Assembly (NCBI GenBank): GCA_003725745.1
Contig: RHDP01000001.1
Span: 3,549,001-3,613,000, forward strand
Direction: 5' to 3'
Length of the DNA stretch: 64,000 nucleotides
Source of the DNA: Streptomyces sp. I6
Lineage (GTDB): Bacteria; Actinomycetota; Actinomycetes; Streptomycetales; Streptomycetaceae
Made by a program: the position numbers and the translations under genes. The notes below the pieces were generated by a model. That model was not told the DNA's origin, did not search any database, and saw only the letters and a program-made list of their open reading frames with translations. Shown here one piece after another: positions 1 through 9,402 of this stretch; position 1 is the first letter of the stretch; the number at the start of each line of letters is the position of its first letter.

Positions 1-282
1 GCCGCCGAGTCCACCGGGCTTCCCGTCACACTGCTGGTGGAGGCCGGCCAGGCCGTCCTGACGATGCCTCATCTCACCGCGCAGTGCACGGTGCCGCCGG
101 AGTGGCTGGCCGCTGTCGGGGAGCGGGGCCATGTGTACTTCATCTTCGCGACCCGGCCGTGGCCGGACGCCGCGCCCGGGGTCCCGGTCACGGAGGACCG
201 GCTGCGGGAGTTCGTCGGCGACGAGGCGGTGCTGTCGACGGCGGCGCACTGCCTGCTGCCGGTCCGTCAGCTCCGGGGCTGA
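1..282 (+). CDS. C-terminal part of a DUF5949-like protein (5' end outside window)
   Basis: The reading frame is open from the first base of the window and stops with TGA at 280-282, so only the last 93 residues are seen. The visible part has the motifs CTVPPEWLAA and YFIFATRPWP, which I associate from memory with the small, uncharacterised Streptomyces family DUF5949. There are no membrane segments, signal peptide or catalytic motifs in this part. A strong hairpin follows immediately, which supports this as the true gene end. The function is unknown; the family assignment rests on recall only. Confidence 0.6.
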   Translation, partial: AAESTGLPVTLLVEAGQAVLTMPHLTAQCTVPPEWLAAVGERGHVYFIFATRPWPDAAPGVPVTEDRLREFVGDEAVLSTAAHCLLPVRQLRG

Positions 283-301
283 GCGGCCGCCGGGCAGCGA
301 G

Positions 302-339
302 AGGCCCGGCTGACGGCGGTACGACCGCCGGCCGGGCCT
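302..339 (+). terminator. Hairpin terminator after the DUF5949-like gene
   Basis: A nine-base arm AGGCCCGGC at 302-310 pairs with GCCGGGCCT at 331-339, and an inner arm CGGCGGT (314-320) pairs with ACCGCCG (324-330), leaving a three-base loop. It begins 20 bases after the stop codon. No clear T-tract follows, as is usual in Streptomyces. Confidence 0.7.
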
Positions 340-727
340 GGTTCACGCCTTGCTGGTCAGAGCTGCCGGAAAGCGCTCGCCGGGCGGGAGGGCGCGTGGT
401 GCGCGTCCCCCCGGGCAGTCCCGGCGAGCCTGCGTCGTATTCCGGCACGCACGGCGGCGGCCGCCGCCGGGTGAGGAAGCGTCAGCTTCACGGTGGCCTC
501 CTTTGCAGGGGGTTGAGGACACCGGCGACGTTAGTCCGGATCTGACGATCCGTCGTGCCGAGCGGGGCGGCGATTACTGCGTGTGCGCATCGGCCCAGGT
601 GGCGGAGGGCCGGGGAATCGTCCGGACGGAACCGGGCGGAATTCGACGAGACCAGGCGAATCCGATGGAGCCGGACCGAATCCGACGGGAGCCGGCCGGG
701 ACCACCGGAGAGGAAGTCAGGAGAGAC
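340..727. other. Intergenic region without a supported gene
   Basis: Open frames here overlap each other on both strands and lack family features. The last 130 bases (about 600-720) are rich in repeated GA/CCG-type words (GAACCGG, GAATCCGA) and probably hold the promoter and leader of the VKOR gene. I could not place a convincing -10/-35 pair. Confidence 0.5.
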
Positions 728-1369
728 ATGGGGACTCGAGCCAGGACGCGCGCCCCGCGTTCCGTGGCGGCGTCGCACGCCGCTCCCGCGGCCGAGGTGG
801 GCGCGAGTCGCGGCTTCGCCCTGATGCTCGTGCTCACGGGCGCGGCGGGACTGCTCGCCTCCTGGGCCATCACGCTCGACAAGTTCCGGCTGCTGGAGGA
901 TCCGGGCTTCACCCCCGGATGCAGCCTCAATCCCGTGGTGTCGTGCGGGAGCATCATGGAGAGCGAACAGGCGGCCGTCTTCGGCTTCCCGAACCCGATG
1001 CTCGGGCTCGTCTCGTACGCCGTGGTGACCGCGGTCGGCGCCGGGCTGCTGGCGGGGGCCCGGTACCGGCGCTGGTTCTGGCTCGCGCTCAACGGGGGAG
1101 CCCTCTTCGGCGTCGCCTTCTGCACCTGGCTGCAGTTCCAGTCGCTGTACCGGATCGGCGCTCTCTGCCTGTGGTGCTGTCTCGCGTGGGTCGCCACGAT
1201 CGTCCTGTTCTGCCGGGTGACCCGGCACACCGTCGAGCACCGGATGCTGCCGGCACCGGACCGTCTGCGGGCCGGCCTGCTCGAGTTCGGCTGGCTGCCG
1301 CCGGTCGCGTGGACCGGGACCGTCGGCATGCTCGTGCTCACGCGATGGTGGGACTTCTGGACCAGCTGA
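728..1369 (+). CDS. Vitamin K epoxide reductase (VKOR) family membrane protein
   Basis: A 213-residue integral membrane oxidoreductase of the VKOR family, which in actinobacteria passes electrons between quinone and DsbA-like thioredoxin partners during disulfide formation in exported proteins. An AGGAG ribosome site lies just before the ATG at 728. The N-terminal ~30 residues are basic and cytoplasmic, then four or five hydrophobic helices follow. Two cysteine pairs are visible: CSLNPVVSC in the first extracytoplasmic loop (shuttle pair) and CLWC in the helix near residue 155 (active site CxxC next to quinone). Both pairs being intact argues for an active enzyme. No partner thioredoxin-fold gene is adjacent. 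Confidence 0.9.
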   Translation: MGTRARTRAPRSVAASHAAPAAEVGASRGFALMLVLTGAAGLLASWAITLDKFRLLEDPGFTPGCSLNPVVSCGSIMESEQAAVFGFPNPMLGLVSYAVVTAVGAGLLAGARYRRWFWLALNGGALFGVAFCTWLQFQSLYRIGALCLWCCLAWVATIVLFCRVTRHTVEHRMLPAPDRLRAGLLEFGWLPPVAWTGTVGMLVLTRWWDFWTS

Positions 1370-1818
1370 GTCCCCGAGGCGCCGGTCCCCGCGACCGGCA
1401 GGGCGGGCCGGGGAGCAGGAGCGGCCGTTCGGAGCGGGGACGGCCGCTTTCACGTTCCGGCCGGGCCTGCCCCGGGCTGTGGCACGCCGGGCCGGGACGG
1501 CGAGCCGGCCGAATGGACGTGCCGAGCACACGGTCGCGTCCAGGAGGCCGGCCCGGGGGCCGCATGCGGGGGCATCCCCGGTCCGGCCGCGGCCTTCCCG
1601 CCGCCGGTCGGATCGCCGGGGCGGCTCAGCCCTCGGCCGGTTGCCCGTCTGCACCGCGGGGACCTCGTGGTCCGGTCGGACGCCGCCGGGCCGCCGTGCC
1701 GCCGGGTCGCCGCGCCGCCGTGCCGCCGCGCCGGATCGCGGAACTCCTGTCACCAAAACTCCTGTCACCGGGACCGCGGAACTCCTCCCGCCGGGACGGC
1801 CCCGGGCGCACCTGGCCC
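1370..1818. other. Intergenic region between convergent genes
   Basis: No supported gene. It holds GC-rich low-complexity DNA, including short CCGCCG and CGGAACTCCTGTCACC-like direct repeats near 1735-1790. One minus-strand frame runs through it only because the hydrolase gene to the right has lost its frame. Confidence 0.5.
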
Positions 1819-3176
1819 CTACCGCTGCTGCGGCGCCAGGTGCAGTGTGAACCAGTCACGGGCCAGGGCCGAGACCTCATCGAGGGCTCCCGGCTCCTCG
1901 AAGAGATGCGTCGCCCCGGGACGACGACCAGTCGGCACTCGCAGCGCAACGCCGACTCCGCCTGGCGGTTGAGGTCGAGAACGGTCGTGTCACGACCCCC
2001 GACGATCAGCAGCGTCGGGGCGTGCACACCGGGCAGCCGGGACCCGGCCAGGTCGGGCCGGCCCCCGCGCGAGACGACGGCAGCGACCTCCGGACCGGCG
2101 CTCGACGCCGCCCAGAGCGCCGCGGCGGCGCCGGTGGACGCCCCGAAGTAGCCGACGGGTCCGGGGGTGCGGGTCCGCAGCCAGCGGGTGGCCCCCGAGA
2201 GCCGGTCCGCCAGGACCGCGATGTCGAACACGTTCCGGCGGTCGGCGGCCTCGGGCTCGGTGAGCAGATCGAACAGCAGGGTGCCGAGACCGGCCGCGTT
2301 CAGGGCCGTCGCCACCGCCCGGTTCCGCGGGCTGTGCCGGCTGCTCCCGGAGCCGTGGGCGAACATCACCACCGGGGCGGTGCCCTGCGGCAGGGCGAGT
2401 TCCCCCGAGAGCCGCACCCGGCCCGCCTCCACCTCGACGTCCTCCACCTCGACGTCCTCCACCTCGACGTCCTTCACCTCGACGTCCTTCACCCCGACGT
2501 GCTCCACCCCGACGTCCTCCGACGAGACGGCTTCCGGGGAGTCGGCGGCCGACCGGGCCAGCAGCGCGACGACCTCCTCGTCCGGGGTCTGCGAGAAGTC
2601 CCGGTACCACTCCCCGACCGCCGAGAACGCCCGCGGTGTCGACAGGCACACCACCTCGTCCGCCTGGGTACGCAGCCAGGACACCGCGTCCGGCGGCGCG
2701 ACGGGCACGGCGAGCACCACCCTGGCCGCCCCCTGTGCACGGACGACCTCGCAGGCCGCCGCGGCCGTGGCCCCGGTGGCGATCCCGTCGTCCACGACGA
2801 CCACGGTCCGGCCCTCGATGCCGATGCGCGGCCGGTCCGCCCGGAACCGCCGCGCCCGCCTGGTGAGTTCGGCGGCCTCCGCGCGCTCCACCGAGGCGAC
2901 GTCCTGCTCCGAGACACGGCCCCGGCGGACGATGTCGTCGCTGATGACCCGTACACCGCCCTCGCCGATGGCGCCGAACCCCAGCTCCCGGTGGTACGGC
3001 ACGCCCAGTTTGCGTACGACGATCACGTCCAGCGGCGCGCCCAGGGCCCGCGCCACCTGGAAGGCCACCGGCACCCCGCCTCGCGGCAGCCCCAGCACCA
3101 CGGGATCGGCCTCCCGCAGATGCCCGAGGGCCCCGGCGAGGCGCCGCCCCGCGTCGACGCGATCGGTGAACAGCAC
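1819..3176 (-). CDS. Phosphoribosyltransferase-dienelactone hydrolase fusion, frameshifted near the 3' end
   Basis: The N-terminal ~210 residues form a type I phosphoribosyltransferase with the PRPP loop VVVVDDGIATGAT at residues 125-137. A pentapeptide-repeat linker (VEVED type) joins it to an alpha/beta hydrolase domain with FAHGSGSSRHS (oxyanion region), nucleophile elbow GYFGASTGAA and an IVGGRDTTV acid-region motif. The start is GTG at 3176, preceded by GGGGGTGAG. After LVVVPG the frame changes: the expected ending (ATHLFEEPGALDEV...) is found in another frame and stops at 1819. One added base in the CCCC run at 1914-1917 restores 452 residues. The unshifted frame would otherwise read on to 1626. 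The substrate is unknown; such fusions are common in Streptomyces. Confidence 0.8.
2426..2520. repeat. 15-bp tandem repeat coding the interdomain linker
   Basis: About six copies of a 15-base unit (CTCCACCTCGACGTC type) lie end to end and encode alternating Val-acidic pentapeptides such as VEVED and VEVKD. The copies nearest the hydrolase domain are identical; those toward the transferase have drifted. The unit keeps the frame, so copy number can vary without breaking the protein. Confidence 0.9.
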
Positions 3177-3256
3177 AGTGGCTCACCCCCAACAGGGGTT
3201 CTCCTTCGAACCAACCCCATGGCGGCCCCCTTCGCAAGTCGGGGCCCGGGCCCGCG

Positions 3257-4378
3257 TCACCCGCCCCGGGGCAGGCACACGACGGGGATCCGCTGCACCA
3301 GGTTGTTCCCGAAACCGCCCCGGTTCCACGGCTGGTCGAGGGGCTGGGTGCGGCCGTCGCCGTCGGTGGCCCGGACGACGAGGACATGGCTGCCGGGGGT
3401 GGCCGTCCACGCCGTGTGCCAGTGGCGCCAGGCCCAGACGTCGCCCTCCGCCGCGTCGAGCGCCGCGTCGTGCCAGGTCCGCCCGTCGTCGGTGCTGACC
3501 TCCACCCGTGTGACCGGGGCGTGGCCGGACCAGGCGCGGCCTTCCAGCCCGGTCCGGCCGGGGCGCAGCACCCGGGTACGGGACATGAAGTCGGGGAAGC
3601 CCGGCGGGATCATCAGGGCGCGGGGCGCGATGCGGGTGACCGGCTCGCCGGGGTCGTCCGCCGACCGCCGGTAGCGGTACGCGACCGCCTGCTGGAATCC
3701 GGTGAAGGGGGTGTCGGTCAGGCTGATGTCGCACAGCCACTTCACCTGGGCCATGCCGTACCAGCCGGGTACGACCAGCCGCACGGGATGTCCGTGCTGC
3801 GGCGGCAGCGGCCCGCCGTTCATCGCGTAGGCGACGAGCACCTCCGGGTCGCCGCCCAGGGCCACGCCCAGCGGCAGGCTGCGGCGGTAGTCCTGCTCGA
3901 CGCCCCGCTCGACCCCGTGGTCGGAGCCGGTGAACACCGCCTCGACGGCGCCCGGCTCCACTCCTGCCTCCCGCAGCAGCATCCGCAGCGGGACGCCGGT
4001 CCACTCCGCGGTGCCCACCGCCTCCACCAGCCATGGCTGGCTCACCGGCCGGGGAGTGAGCCGTGCCCGCCCGTTCCCGGCGCACTCCATCGTGACGCGG
4101 AGCGTGACGGGCGGGAAGGCCCCGAGGTCCGCCAGGTCCAGCCGCAGGGGCGTCCGTACCAGCCCGCCCACGGTGACCCGCCAGTCGGCGGCCTCGGCGG
4201 CGGGGATGTCGTAGTGGACGAGGACGTAGTGCAGCCCGGGGGGCGTCAGCGGGTACCGGAGTGCCTCCAGCGGCATTCCGTGGTTGCGGGCGGCGAGGGC
4301 CAGTTCCTCGGGGCTGATCCCCTCACCGGGTCCGGCGAGGCGCCCGGGAACGCTGACGGCCGTGAGGTCCCGGTCCAT
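3257..4378 (-). CDS. Sulfite oxidase-like molybdopterin-dependent oxidoreductase
   Basis: A 373-residue protein with the two domains of the sulfite oxidase family: the molybdopterin-binding fold (about residues 55-230) and the C-terminal Mo-co dimerisation domain (about 250-370). The molybdenum-ligating cysteine is in MECAGNGR, and the QHGHPVRLVVPGWYG segment is typical of the family. The ATG at 4378 has GGAGG directly upstream, which is unusually close. There is no Tat or Sec signal and no heme domain, so it should be cytoplasmic and depend on an unknown electron acceptor. It is 80 bases from the phosphoribosyltransferase fusion on the same strand. Confidence 0.85.
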   Translation of the reverse strand: MDRDLTAVSVPGRLAGPGEGISPEELALAARNHGMPLEALRYPLTPPGLHYVLVHYDIPAAEAADWRVTVGGLVRTPLRLDLADLGAFPPVTLRVTMECAGNGRARLTPRPVSQPWLVEAVGTAEWTGVPLRMLLREAGVEPGAVEAVFTGSDHGVERGVEQDYRRSLPLGVALGGDPEVLVAYAMNGGPLPPQHGHPVRLVVPGWYGMAQVKWLCDISLTDTPFTGFQQAVAYRYRRSADDPGEPVTRIAPRALMIPPGFPDFMSRTRVLRPGRTGLEGRAWSGHAPVTRVEVSTDDGRTWHDAALDAAEGDVWAWRHWHTAWTATPGSHVLVVRATDGDGRTQPLDQPWNRGGFGNNLVQRIPVVCLPRGG

Positions 4379-4502
4379 GCCTCCATCCTGCGCCGCCCGC
4401 CGGCCGGCGGCAGCATCTGCGACAGGCCCCCGCGGGCAGGCGTCGGCACCGGTGGGCGGCTGCCTCCGGCGGGCTGCGGCACCCGTGGGCGGCGGTAGGC
4501 GC

Positions 4503-5408
4503 TCAGGACCAGGAAGCGCTGGAGAACAGCCCGCCCAGACCGAACGATCCGGTGTCGGAGAACTCCATCGGTTCCTCGTGCCTCCGGTGCCGGCCCGCGT
4601 ACTCCCTCGAACCGGTCGAGTAGTCCCTCGAGCCGCTCGCGTACTCCCTCGACGGGACCGAATGGTCCCGTGAGCCATTCACGTAGTCCCGCGGCACGAC
4701 CTGGTCGGCCTTGACGAGCTGGCCCTCCGCGGCGAGGGTCTGTACGCGCTGGAGAACCGTGCGCAGTTCCAGACCCAGCTCGTTCGCGACGACCTGGAGA
4801 TCCAGCCCGGAGTGCCAGCTCCACACCAGAACGGAATCCATCGAAGGAGACCAGACGGGACCCGCGGGCTGGGCGGCCGGAACGGGCTGCACCGGTTCGG
4901 TCCAGGTCTGTTCCTCGACCACCGGAATCGAATAGGCGCCGGTCTGCTGGAGCGGTTGTGCGGTGGTGTAGGGGGACGCGGGCGGAGTCGGGACCGGTAC
5001 CGCGGCCGGCTCCGCCCGGGGAAAAGACGCCGGGTTCTCCGCGGTCGTCTGCGCGGGTTCCCCGCCCGTATCGGAGGACTGATCCGACATTCGGGTCAGT
5101 AGATTTGCCGCGACGGTGCGCGCGCCCTCCCGGCCGACGGTCCTCCGGGCGACCCTGACCTCGCGTTCCGGCAGGCCCATCATGCCGGCGACGGTGCCGT
5201 CGTCGCCGACGACCACCGCGAATGCGGCCAGCATTCTCGTACGATCGGCCTGGGCCTCGTCGAGTGCGCTCTGCGCCAGCCGCACCCGGTCGTCGCTGGT
5301 GCAGAAGGCATTCGCAAGGACTGTATTTCTTTCCCACAACTCACGCGGTTCCACATACGCACAAACGCTTCGCTCGGGTCCGGGACTCGCGGTTGCCCAA
5401 GAATTCAC
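4503..5408 (-). CDS. Uncharacterised protein with winged-helix-like C-terminal part and RDY/REY repeats
   Basis: I do not recognise this 301-residue protein. Residues ~20-100 are helical and contain a DDGTVAGMMGLPEREVRVARR stretch resembling a helix-turn-helix. A Pro/Ala/Thr-rich linker follows (about 110-175). Near residue 185 a second small domain begins (SGLDLQVVANELGLELRTV and QRVQTLAAEGQLV), which looks like a winged helix. The tail has repeated charged units (RDYVNGS, REYASGS, RDYSTGS, REYAGR). The start is GTG at 5408 with GGAG eight bases upstream. It follows the 5435-5896 gene by 26 bases and is probably co-transcribed with it. A DNA-binding or regulatory role is only a guess. Confidence 0.65.
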   Translation of the reverse strand: MNSWATASPGPERSVCAYVEPRELWERNTVLANAFCTSDDRVRLAQSALDEAQADRTRMLAAFAVVVGDDGTVAGMMGLPEREVRVARRTVGREGARTVAANLLTRMSDQSSDTGGEPAQTTAENPASFPRAEPAAVPVPTPPASPYTTAQPLQQTGAYSIPVVEEQTWTEPVQPVPAAQPAGPVWSPSMDSVLVWSWHSGLDLQVVANELGLELRTVLQRVQTLAAEGQLVKADQVVPRDYVNGSRDHSVPSREYASGSRDYSTGSREYAGRHRRHEEPMEFSDTGSFGLGGLFSSASWS

Positions 5409-5434
5409 ACGATGAGCTCCAATGGCTCAAGTTT

Positions 5435-5896
5435 TCACGATTCACGGTCGTAGCCACGAGGACGGGGAGTCCCGGGCTCGCCCCAGCGCGGCCCCGGCAG
5501 ATGCGCGACGGCACCGGACACGGCCGGGTGGTGCCCGGTGTTCCCGGCGGGTAGCCGGGCCCCGGCCTCGGACGGCGGCGGCAGGGGGTCGCGCTCGAGC
5601 CGGAGCATGCGGAGCGTCCGCCGGGTGTCCTCCTCGAACGCGTGGAGGGAGGTGAGCCGGTCCCACTGCGGATCACGGGCGCCCGGCAGCATCGCGCCGC
5701 GCGCCCGCCACTCGGACACCAGTTGCCCGTACAGCGGTGTCGGGGAGAACCCGCCCGGACCGTGACGGCGCGGCACGGACCGCGCGGAACCGGGACGGCG
5801 TGCCCACGCCAGGACCCCGCCATGCGGGACGGGGGCGGCCGCGGGACCCGAAGGCCCGGGAGCCGGTGCAGCATCGGAAGAATTCATCGACGGCAA
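5435..5896 (-). CDS. Small uncharacterised protein
   Basis: A protein of 150-153 residues with a disordered Pro/Gly-rich N-terminus and a short helical core (PLYGQLVSEWRARG then WDRLTSLHAFEEDTRRTLRM). No known domain was recognised. Two starts are possible: TTG at 5896 with GGGA upstream, or ATG at 5887 with no good ribosome site. It sits 26 bases upstream of the 301-residue gene on the same strand, so the pair is likely one operon. The core reads like a protein-binding helix-turn-helix rather than an enzyme. Confidence 0.55.
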   Translation of the reverse strand: MPSMNSSDAAPAPGPSGPAAAPVPHGGVLAWARRPGSARSVPRRHGPGGFSPTPLYGQLVSEWRARGAMLPGARDPQWDRLTSLHAFEEDTRRTLRMLRLERDPLPPPSEAGARLPAGNTGHHPAVSGAVAHLPGPRWGEPGTPRPRGYDRES

Positions 5897-6124
5897 AACG
5901 ATGTCCCGCGCGGATGGACACGTCGCCGGGCGTGGTCCGGATCTACCCCTGCGGCGGCCGGGCCGGCAACGGTGACGTTACATACGGAAAACAGATTTCC
6001 GCCGCGGCCGAAGGGAGCCGGCCGCAGTCACCCGTATGGATCGTAGGCCGGGTGTATTTCCCGCTGCTTTTGCGGTAGTTGTAGAGCGGCATTCGGGCGG
6101 CACACCGCGAAGGGGTACAGAGGC

Positions 6125-6538
6125 ATGGGCGTCGCAGAGTCGGTCGCGGTGCATTCGGACAGCCGCGACCCCGGCCCGTGCGGCGGTCCCGGGCGGTGGG
6201 ACGAACCGCCGGCGATCTCGTACTGCCGGACCATCGACCGCACTCTGGTCATCGCGCTCAGGGGAGTGGTCGACCGGGAGAACCTCTACCCCCTGCGGCT
6301 GATGCTGACCGTCGCGGTGAAGTCGGGATACTCGCGACTCGTGATCGACTGCGACGAAATCACCGAGTGCGACAACGAGTTGCTCGAACTCTTCCTCTCC
6401 TGGAAACGCCACGACCGGAACATCGTTCTCGTCCACCCCTCCGGTCCGGTGCGCGACCTGATCGCCGCCGAGATCTCCCGGCGGCTCTTCCTCTGCGCCC
6501 TCTCGGTCAAACACGCACTGGATCTGATGGGGCAATAG
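6125..6538 (+). CDS. STAS-like (anti-sigma antagonist-like) protein lacking the phospho-serine
   Basis: A 137-residue protein whose residues ~35-130 follow the STAS fold pattern: beta strand TLVIALRGVVD, helix, strand RLVIDCDEITEC, helix, strand NIVLVHPSGPVRDLI. In classical anti-anti-sigma factors the segment after the third strand is D-S-S-G with a phosphorylated serine; here it reads ECDNELLELF, so the serine is replaced. This suggests a STAS domain used for binding without the usual kinase switch. It begins with ATG at 6125 and a weak AGAGG site. It lies 67 bases before rmlA on the same strand but does not obviously belong to that pathway. Confidence 0.65.
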   Translation: MGVAESVAVHSDSRDPGPCGGPGRWDEPPAISYCRTIDRTLVIALRGVVDRENLYPLRLMLTVAVKSGYSRLVIDCDEITECDNELLELFLSWKRHDRNIVLVHPSGPVRDLIAAEISRRLFLCALSVKHALDLMGQ

Positions 6539-6605
6539 CGTCACCTGGGTTGGTGCCGTGCGTGGCCGACGCGGTGGCGCGCCGTAAACGGCCTATGGTG
6601 AGGAC

Positions 6606-7547
6606 ATGCGTGGAATTCTTCTGGCCGGCGGCACCGGCTCGCGGCTCTGGCCGCTGACCCGTTCGGTTTCCAAGCAGCTCCTGCCGGTGTTCGACAAGCC
6701 GATGATCTACTATCCCCTTTCCACGCTGGTGATGGCCGGGGTCAGCGAGATTCTCGTCATCACGGCCCCCGGGGATCGGGACCAGTTCCGCCGGCTGCTC
6801 GGCGACGGGAGTCCCCTGGGCCTCCGGATCGACTACGCCATCCAGGACGCGCCGGAAGGCATCGCCCAGGCCTTTCTGCTGGGCGCCGAATTCATCGAGG
6901 GCGAACCGGTGGCCCTGATCCTGGGCGACAACATCTTCCACGGCAGTGGTCTCGGCACCCGGCTCGCGCACGGCGGGGCGCCGAGGGGCGGCCGGGTGTT
7001 CGCCTACCAGGTCGCGAACCCCTCGGCCTACGGCGTGGTGGAGTTCGACCGACACGGCCGGGTGCTGTCGATCGAGGAGAAGCCTGCCCGCCCCAGGTCG
7101 CGGTACGCCGTGCCCGGACTGTACTTCTACGACAACCGGGTCGTCGACATCGCGCGCGGTCTGCGCCCCAGCTCCCGCGGCGAACTGGAGATCACCGACG
7201 TCAACCGGGTGTACCTCGAAGCCGGTGAACTGCGTGTCACCGAACTCGACCGGGGAACGGCATGGCTGGACACGGGCACCTTCGCCTCCATGGTCCAGGC
7301 GTCCGAGTTCGTACGGGTGATCGAGGAGCGTCAGGGGCTCAAGGTCGGCTGCGTCGAGGAAGCGGTCTGGCGGGCCGGCCTCATCGACGACGACCAGCTC
7401 CGCGCCCTGGCACAGCCACTGCTCAAGAGCGGGTACGGCCGGTATCTGCTGGGACTGCTCGAGGACACCCGGTGCTCCGTCATCAACCAGCCCGGCGGCG
7501 GGCCGCGCCGGCGGGAGCCGCTGTCGCCGGAGACCGCCGCCGTGTGA
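6606..7547 (+). CDS. rmlA: Glucose-1-phosphate thymidylyltransferase
   Basis: First enzyme of dTDP-L-rhamnose synthesis; it joins dTTP and glucose-1-phosphate. The nucleotide-binding signature [11 protein letters not shown] is at residues 8-18, followed by [18 protein letters not shown], the [10 protein letters not shown] metal/phosphate motif near residue 105, and IEEKPARP and WLDTGTF motifs of the family. Length (313) is a little above the usual ~290 because of a Pro/Arg-rich tail. It starts an operon-like run rmlA-rmlC-collagen-rmlB-rmlD, all on the plus strand with short gaps. Confidence 0.95.
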   Translation: MRGILLAGGTGSRLWPLTRSVSKQLLPVFDKPMIYYPLSTLVMAGVSEILVITAPGDRDQFRRLLGDGSPLGLRIDYAIQDAPEGIAQAFLLGAEFIEGEPVALILGDNIFHGSGLGTRLAHGGAPRGGRVFAYQVANPSAYGVVEFDRHGRVLSIEEKPARPRSRYAVPGLYFYDNRVVDIARGLRPSSRGELEITDVNRVYLEAGELRVTELDRGTAWLDTGTFASMVQASEFVRVIEERQGLKVGCVEEAVWRAGLIDDDQLRALAQPLLKSGYGRYLLGLLEDTRCSVINQPGGGPRRREPLSPETAAV

Positions 7548-7599
7548 CCGCGCACGGGGAGCCGTCCCCTGCGCGCCGTGTCCGAAAGGAAGGCACGAC

Positions 7600-8241
7600 G
7601 TGAGACCGCTGGGCATCGAAGGCGCCTGGGTGGACACCCCCCGGGTGTTCGAGGACCGTAGGGGCCGCTTCCACGAGTGGTTCAGGGCGGACCGGTTCCG
7701 TGCGGTGACCGGCCACACGATGGCGCTCCAGCAGGCGAACTGCTCCCGCTCGGTGCCCGGCACCCTGCGGGGCGTCCACTACGCGGCGGTCCCGCCGGGG
7801 CAGGCGAAGTACGTCACCTGTGTCAGCGGCGCCGTGCTGGACGTGGTGGTCGACCTTCGCACGGGTTCGCCGACGTTCGGTACCTGGGAAGCCGTTCGAC
7901 TCGACGACCGCGAGCACCGTGCCGTCTACCTCTCGGAGGGACTGGGCCACGCGTTCATGGCACTGGACGAGGACTCCACCGTGGTCTACCTCTGTTCCGA
8001 ACCGTACGCGCCGGACCGGGAGTTCGGGATCCATCCACTCGACCCGGACCTGGCAGTCGAATGGCCCGAGGGCCTCACTCCGCGACTGTCGGACAAGGAC
8101 GCGGCCGCTCCCACGCTGGCGGAGGCCGAACGGCTGGGACTGCTGCCCTCCTACGGGGCGTGCGCCGCGTACCGCCGGCGCCTGCGGGAGGCGGAGCCCG
8201 GGGGCCGCGGGGCGGCGCCTGCGGGAGCGCCGGCCCTCTGA
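7600..8241 (+). CDS. rmlC: dTDP-4-dehydrorhamnose 3,5-epimerase
   Basis: A 213-residue cupin enzyme that epimerises C3 and C5 of dTDP-4-keto-6-deoxyglucose. It shows RGRFHEWF, the active-site region [12 protein letters not shown] with the catalytic histidine, and [14 protein letters not shown] toward the end of the cupin barrel. The GTG start at 7600 has AAAGGAAGG upstream. It begins 52 bases after rmlA. The tail of about 25 residues is Ala/Gly-rich and probably disordered. Confidence 0.95.
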   Translation: MRPLGIEGAWVDTPRVFEDRRGRFHEWFRADRFRAVTGHTMALQQANCSRSVPGTLRGVHYAAVPPGQAKYVTCVSGAVLDVVVDLRTGSPTFGTWEAVRLDDREHRAVYLSEGLGHAFMALDEDSTVVYLCSEPYAPDREFGIHPLDPDLAVEWPEGLTPRLSDKDAAAPTLAEAERLGLLPSYGACAAYRRRLREAEPGGRGAAPAGAPAL

Positions 8242-8489
8242 AGTCCTTCGCCGGACCGCTGTGTGTGCGGACTCGCTGACTTGCGGCCGGGCGCCGGGCG
8301 GATCCTGCTCCCCCGCTGCTCGGGTGATCTTCGGGAGCGTCGCGAACCGCTTCGTGATCATAGGATCCCGCCGAGTGAAGGATGGTGCGTGGCAACGGGC
8401 GAAGTGACTCGTACGCGAATCGACCCGCCCTTCGAGTCGGTGCGCTTGCCGCTAGTTCACTCCCAACACTCCGTGAGGAAGGTTCTCTG

Positions 8490-9272
8490 GTGAGCCGTAA
8501 GACAATCCGCAGCTCCCGCATCAAGACCACCACCATGGTCTCCGCGGGCACTCTGGCCGTGGTGCTCAACATCGTCCCGAGCACCGCGGCCGTGGCCGAC
8601 GCCATCGAGCGTTCGGGCACCGGGCACAGCCTGGGCCTGCCGGGGCCGAACGGTGCGATGTCGACCGAAGTCAGCGGGGATCGTGACCGGGGCCCGCGGG
8701 GCAAGGAAGGCAAGCGCGGTCCGCAGGGCCCGCAGGGCCCGCAGGGCCCGCAGGGTGAGCAGGGTGACACCGGTCCGCAGGGCCCGCAGGGTGAGCAGGG
8801 TGACACCGGTCCGCGGGGTCCCCAGGGCCCGCAGGGCGAGCGGGGTGACACCGGTCCGCGGGGTCCCCAGGGCCCCCAGGGCGAGCAGGGCGAGCGGGGC
8901 GAGCGGGGTGAGACCGGTCCGCAGGGTCCGCAGGGCGAGCAGGGCGACCAGGGTGAGACCGGTCCGCAGGGTCCCCAGGGCGACCAGGGCGAGCAGGGTG
9001 AGACCGGTCCGCAGGGCCCGCAGGGCGACAGCGGAATCGTGAGTACCTACATCGTCCAGGGAAGCCCGGATCAGGAGTTCTCCGCGGCGTTCTGCGAAGG
9101 CGATGACGTGGCCACCGGCGGTGGCTTCATCATCTCAAGTGAAGATGGGGAAGGAGTTGACATCCTAGAGAGCACCCCCATCGGGAATCCGGCCTTCGGT
9201 TGGCAGGCACGTATCCCGCAATCCGAAGTTAATACGGTCCAAGCCTGGGCCGTGTGCGCCGACCTGTCCTGA
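8490..9272 (+). CDS. Secreted collagen-like protein inside the rhamnose locus
   Basis: A 260-residue protein with a basic N-terminus and hydrophobic stretch ([22 protein letters not shown]) that reads as a Sec signal, a collagen region of uninterrupted Gly-X-Y triplets (about residues 70-180; mostly [12 protein letters not shown]), and a ~78-residue C-terminal globular domain with two cysteines (FCEGDD and AVCADLS), probably for trimerisation. Six threonines occur regularly as GDTG or GETG. The GTG at 8490 has GAGGAAGG nine bases upstream, which decides the start over longer frames. There is no LPxTG anchor or C-terminal membrane helix. Its position between rmlC and rmlB suggests a link to rhamnose, discussed in the findings. 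Confidence 0.9.
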   Translation: MSRKTIRSSRIKTTTMVSAGTLAVVLNIVPSTAAVADAIERSGTGHSLGLPGPNGAMSTEVSGDRDRGPRGKEGKRGPQGPQGPQGPQGEQGDTGPQGPQGEQGDTGPRGPQGPQGERGDTGPRGPQGPQGEQGERGERGETGPQGPQGEQGDQGETGPQGPQGDQGEQGETGPQGPQGDSGIVSTYIVQGSPDQEFSAAFCEGDDVATGGGFIISSEDGEGVDILESTPIGNPAFGWQARIPQSEVNTVQAWAVCADLS

Positions 9273-9317
9273 GACATCGGTAGGCGGGCGTCGCCGGAAG
9301 ACGGCGGCGCATAGGGC

Positions 9318-9357
9318 GCTGGGGTGTCCCGCGGTTTCCGCCACAGGGCACCCCAGC
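9318..9357 (+). terminator. Hairpin after the collagen-like gene
   Basis: GCTGGGGTG-t-CCC at 9318-9330 pairs with GGGCACCCCAGC at 9346-9357, with one bulged base. It lies 46 bases after the stop and before rmlB, so it may attenuate or separate rmlBD transcription from the upstream genes. Confidence 0.65.
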
Positions 9358-9402
9358 CCCATTGCCCCCTGAAACCCCGGCCACGGAGAGCGGCGGAGAA
9401 CC

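Noticed and set aside
2022-3674. A 550-residue plus-strand frame across the phosphoribosyltransferase and sulfite-oxidase genes
   Set aside because: It is antisense to two genes with clear domains and has only low-complexity Pro/Arg/Gly content.
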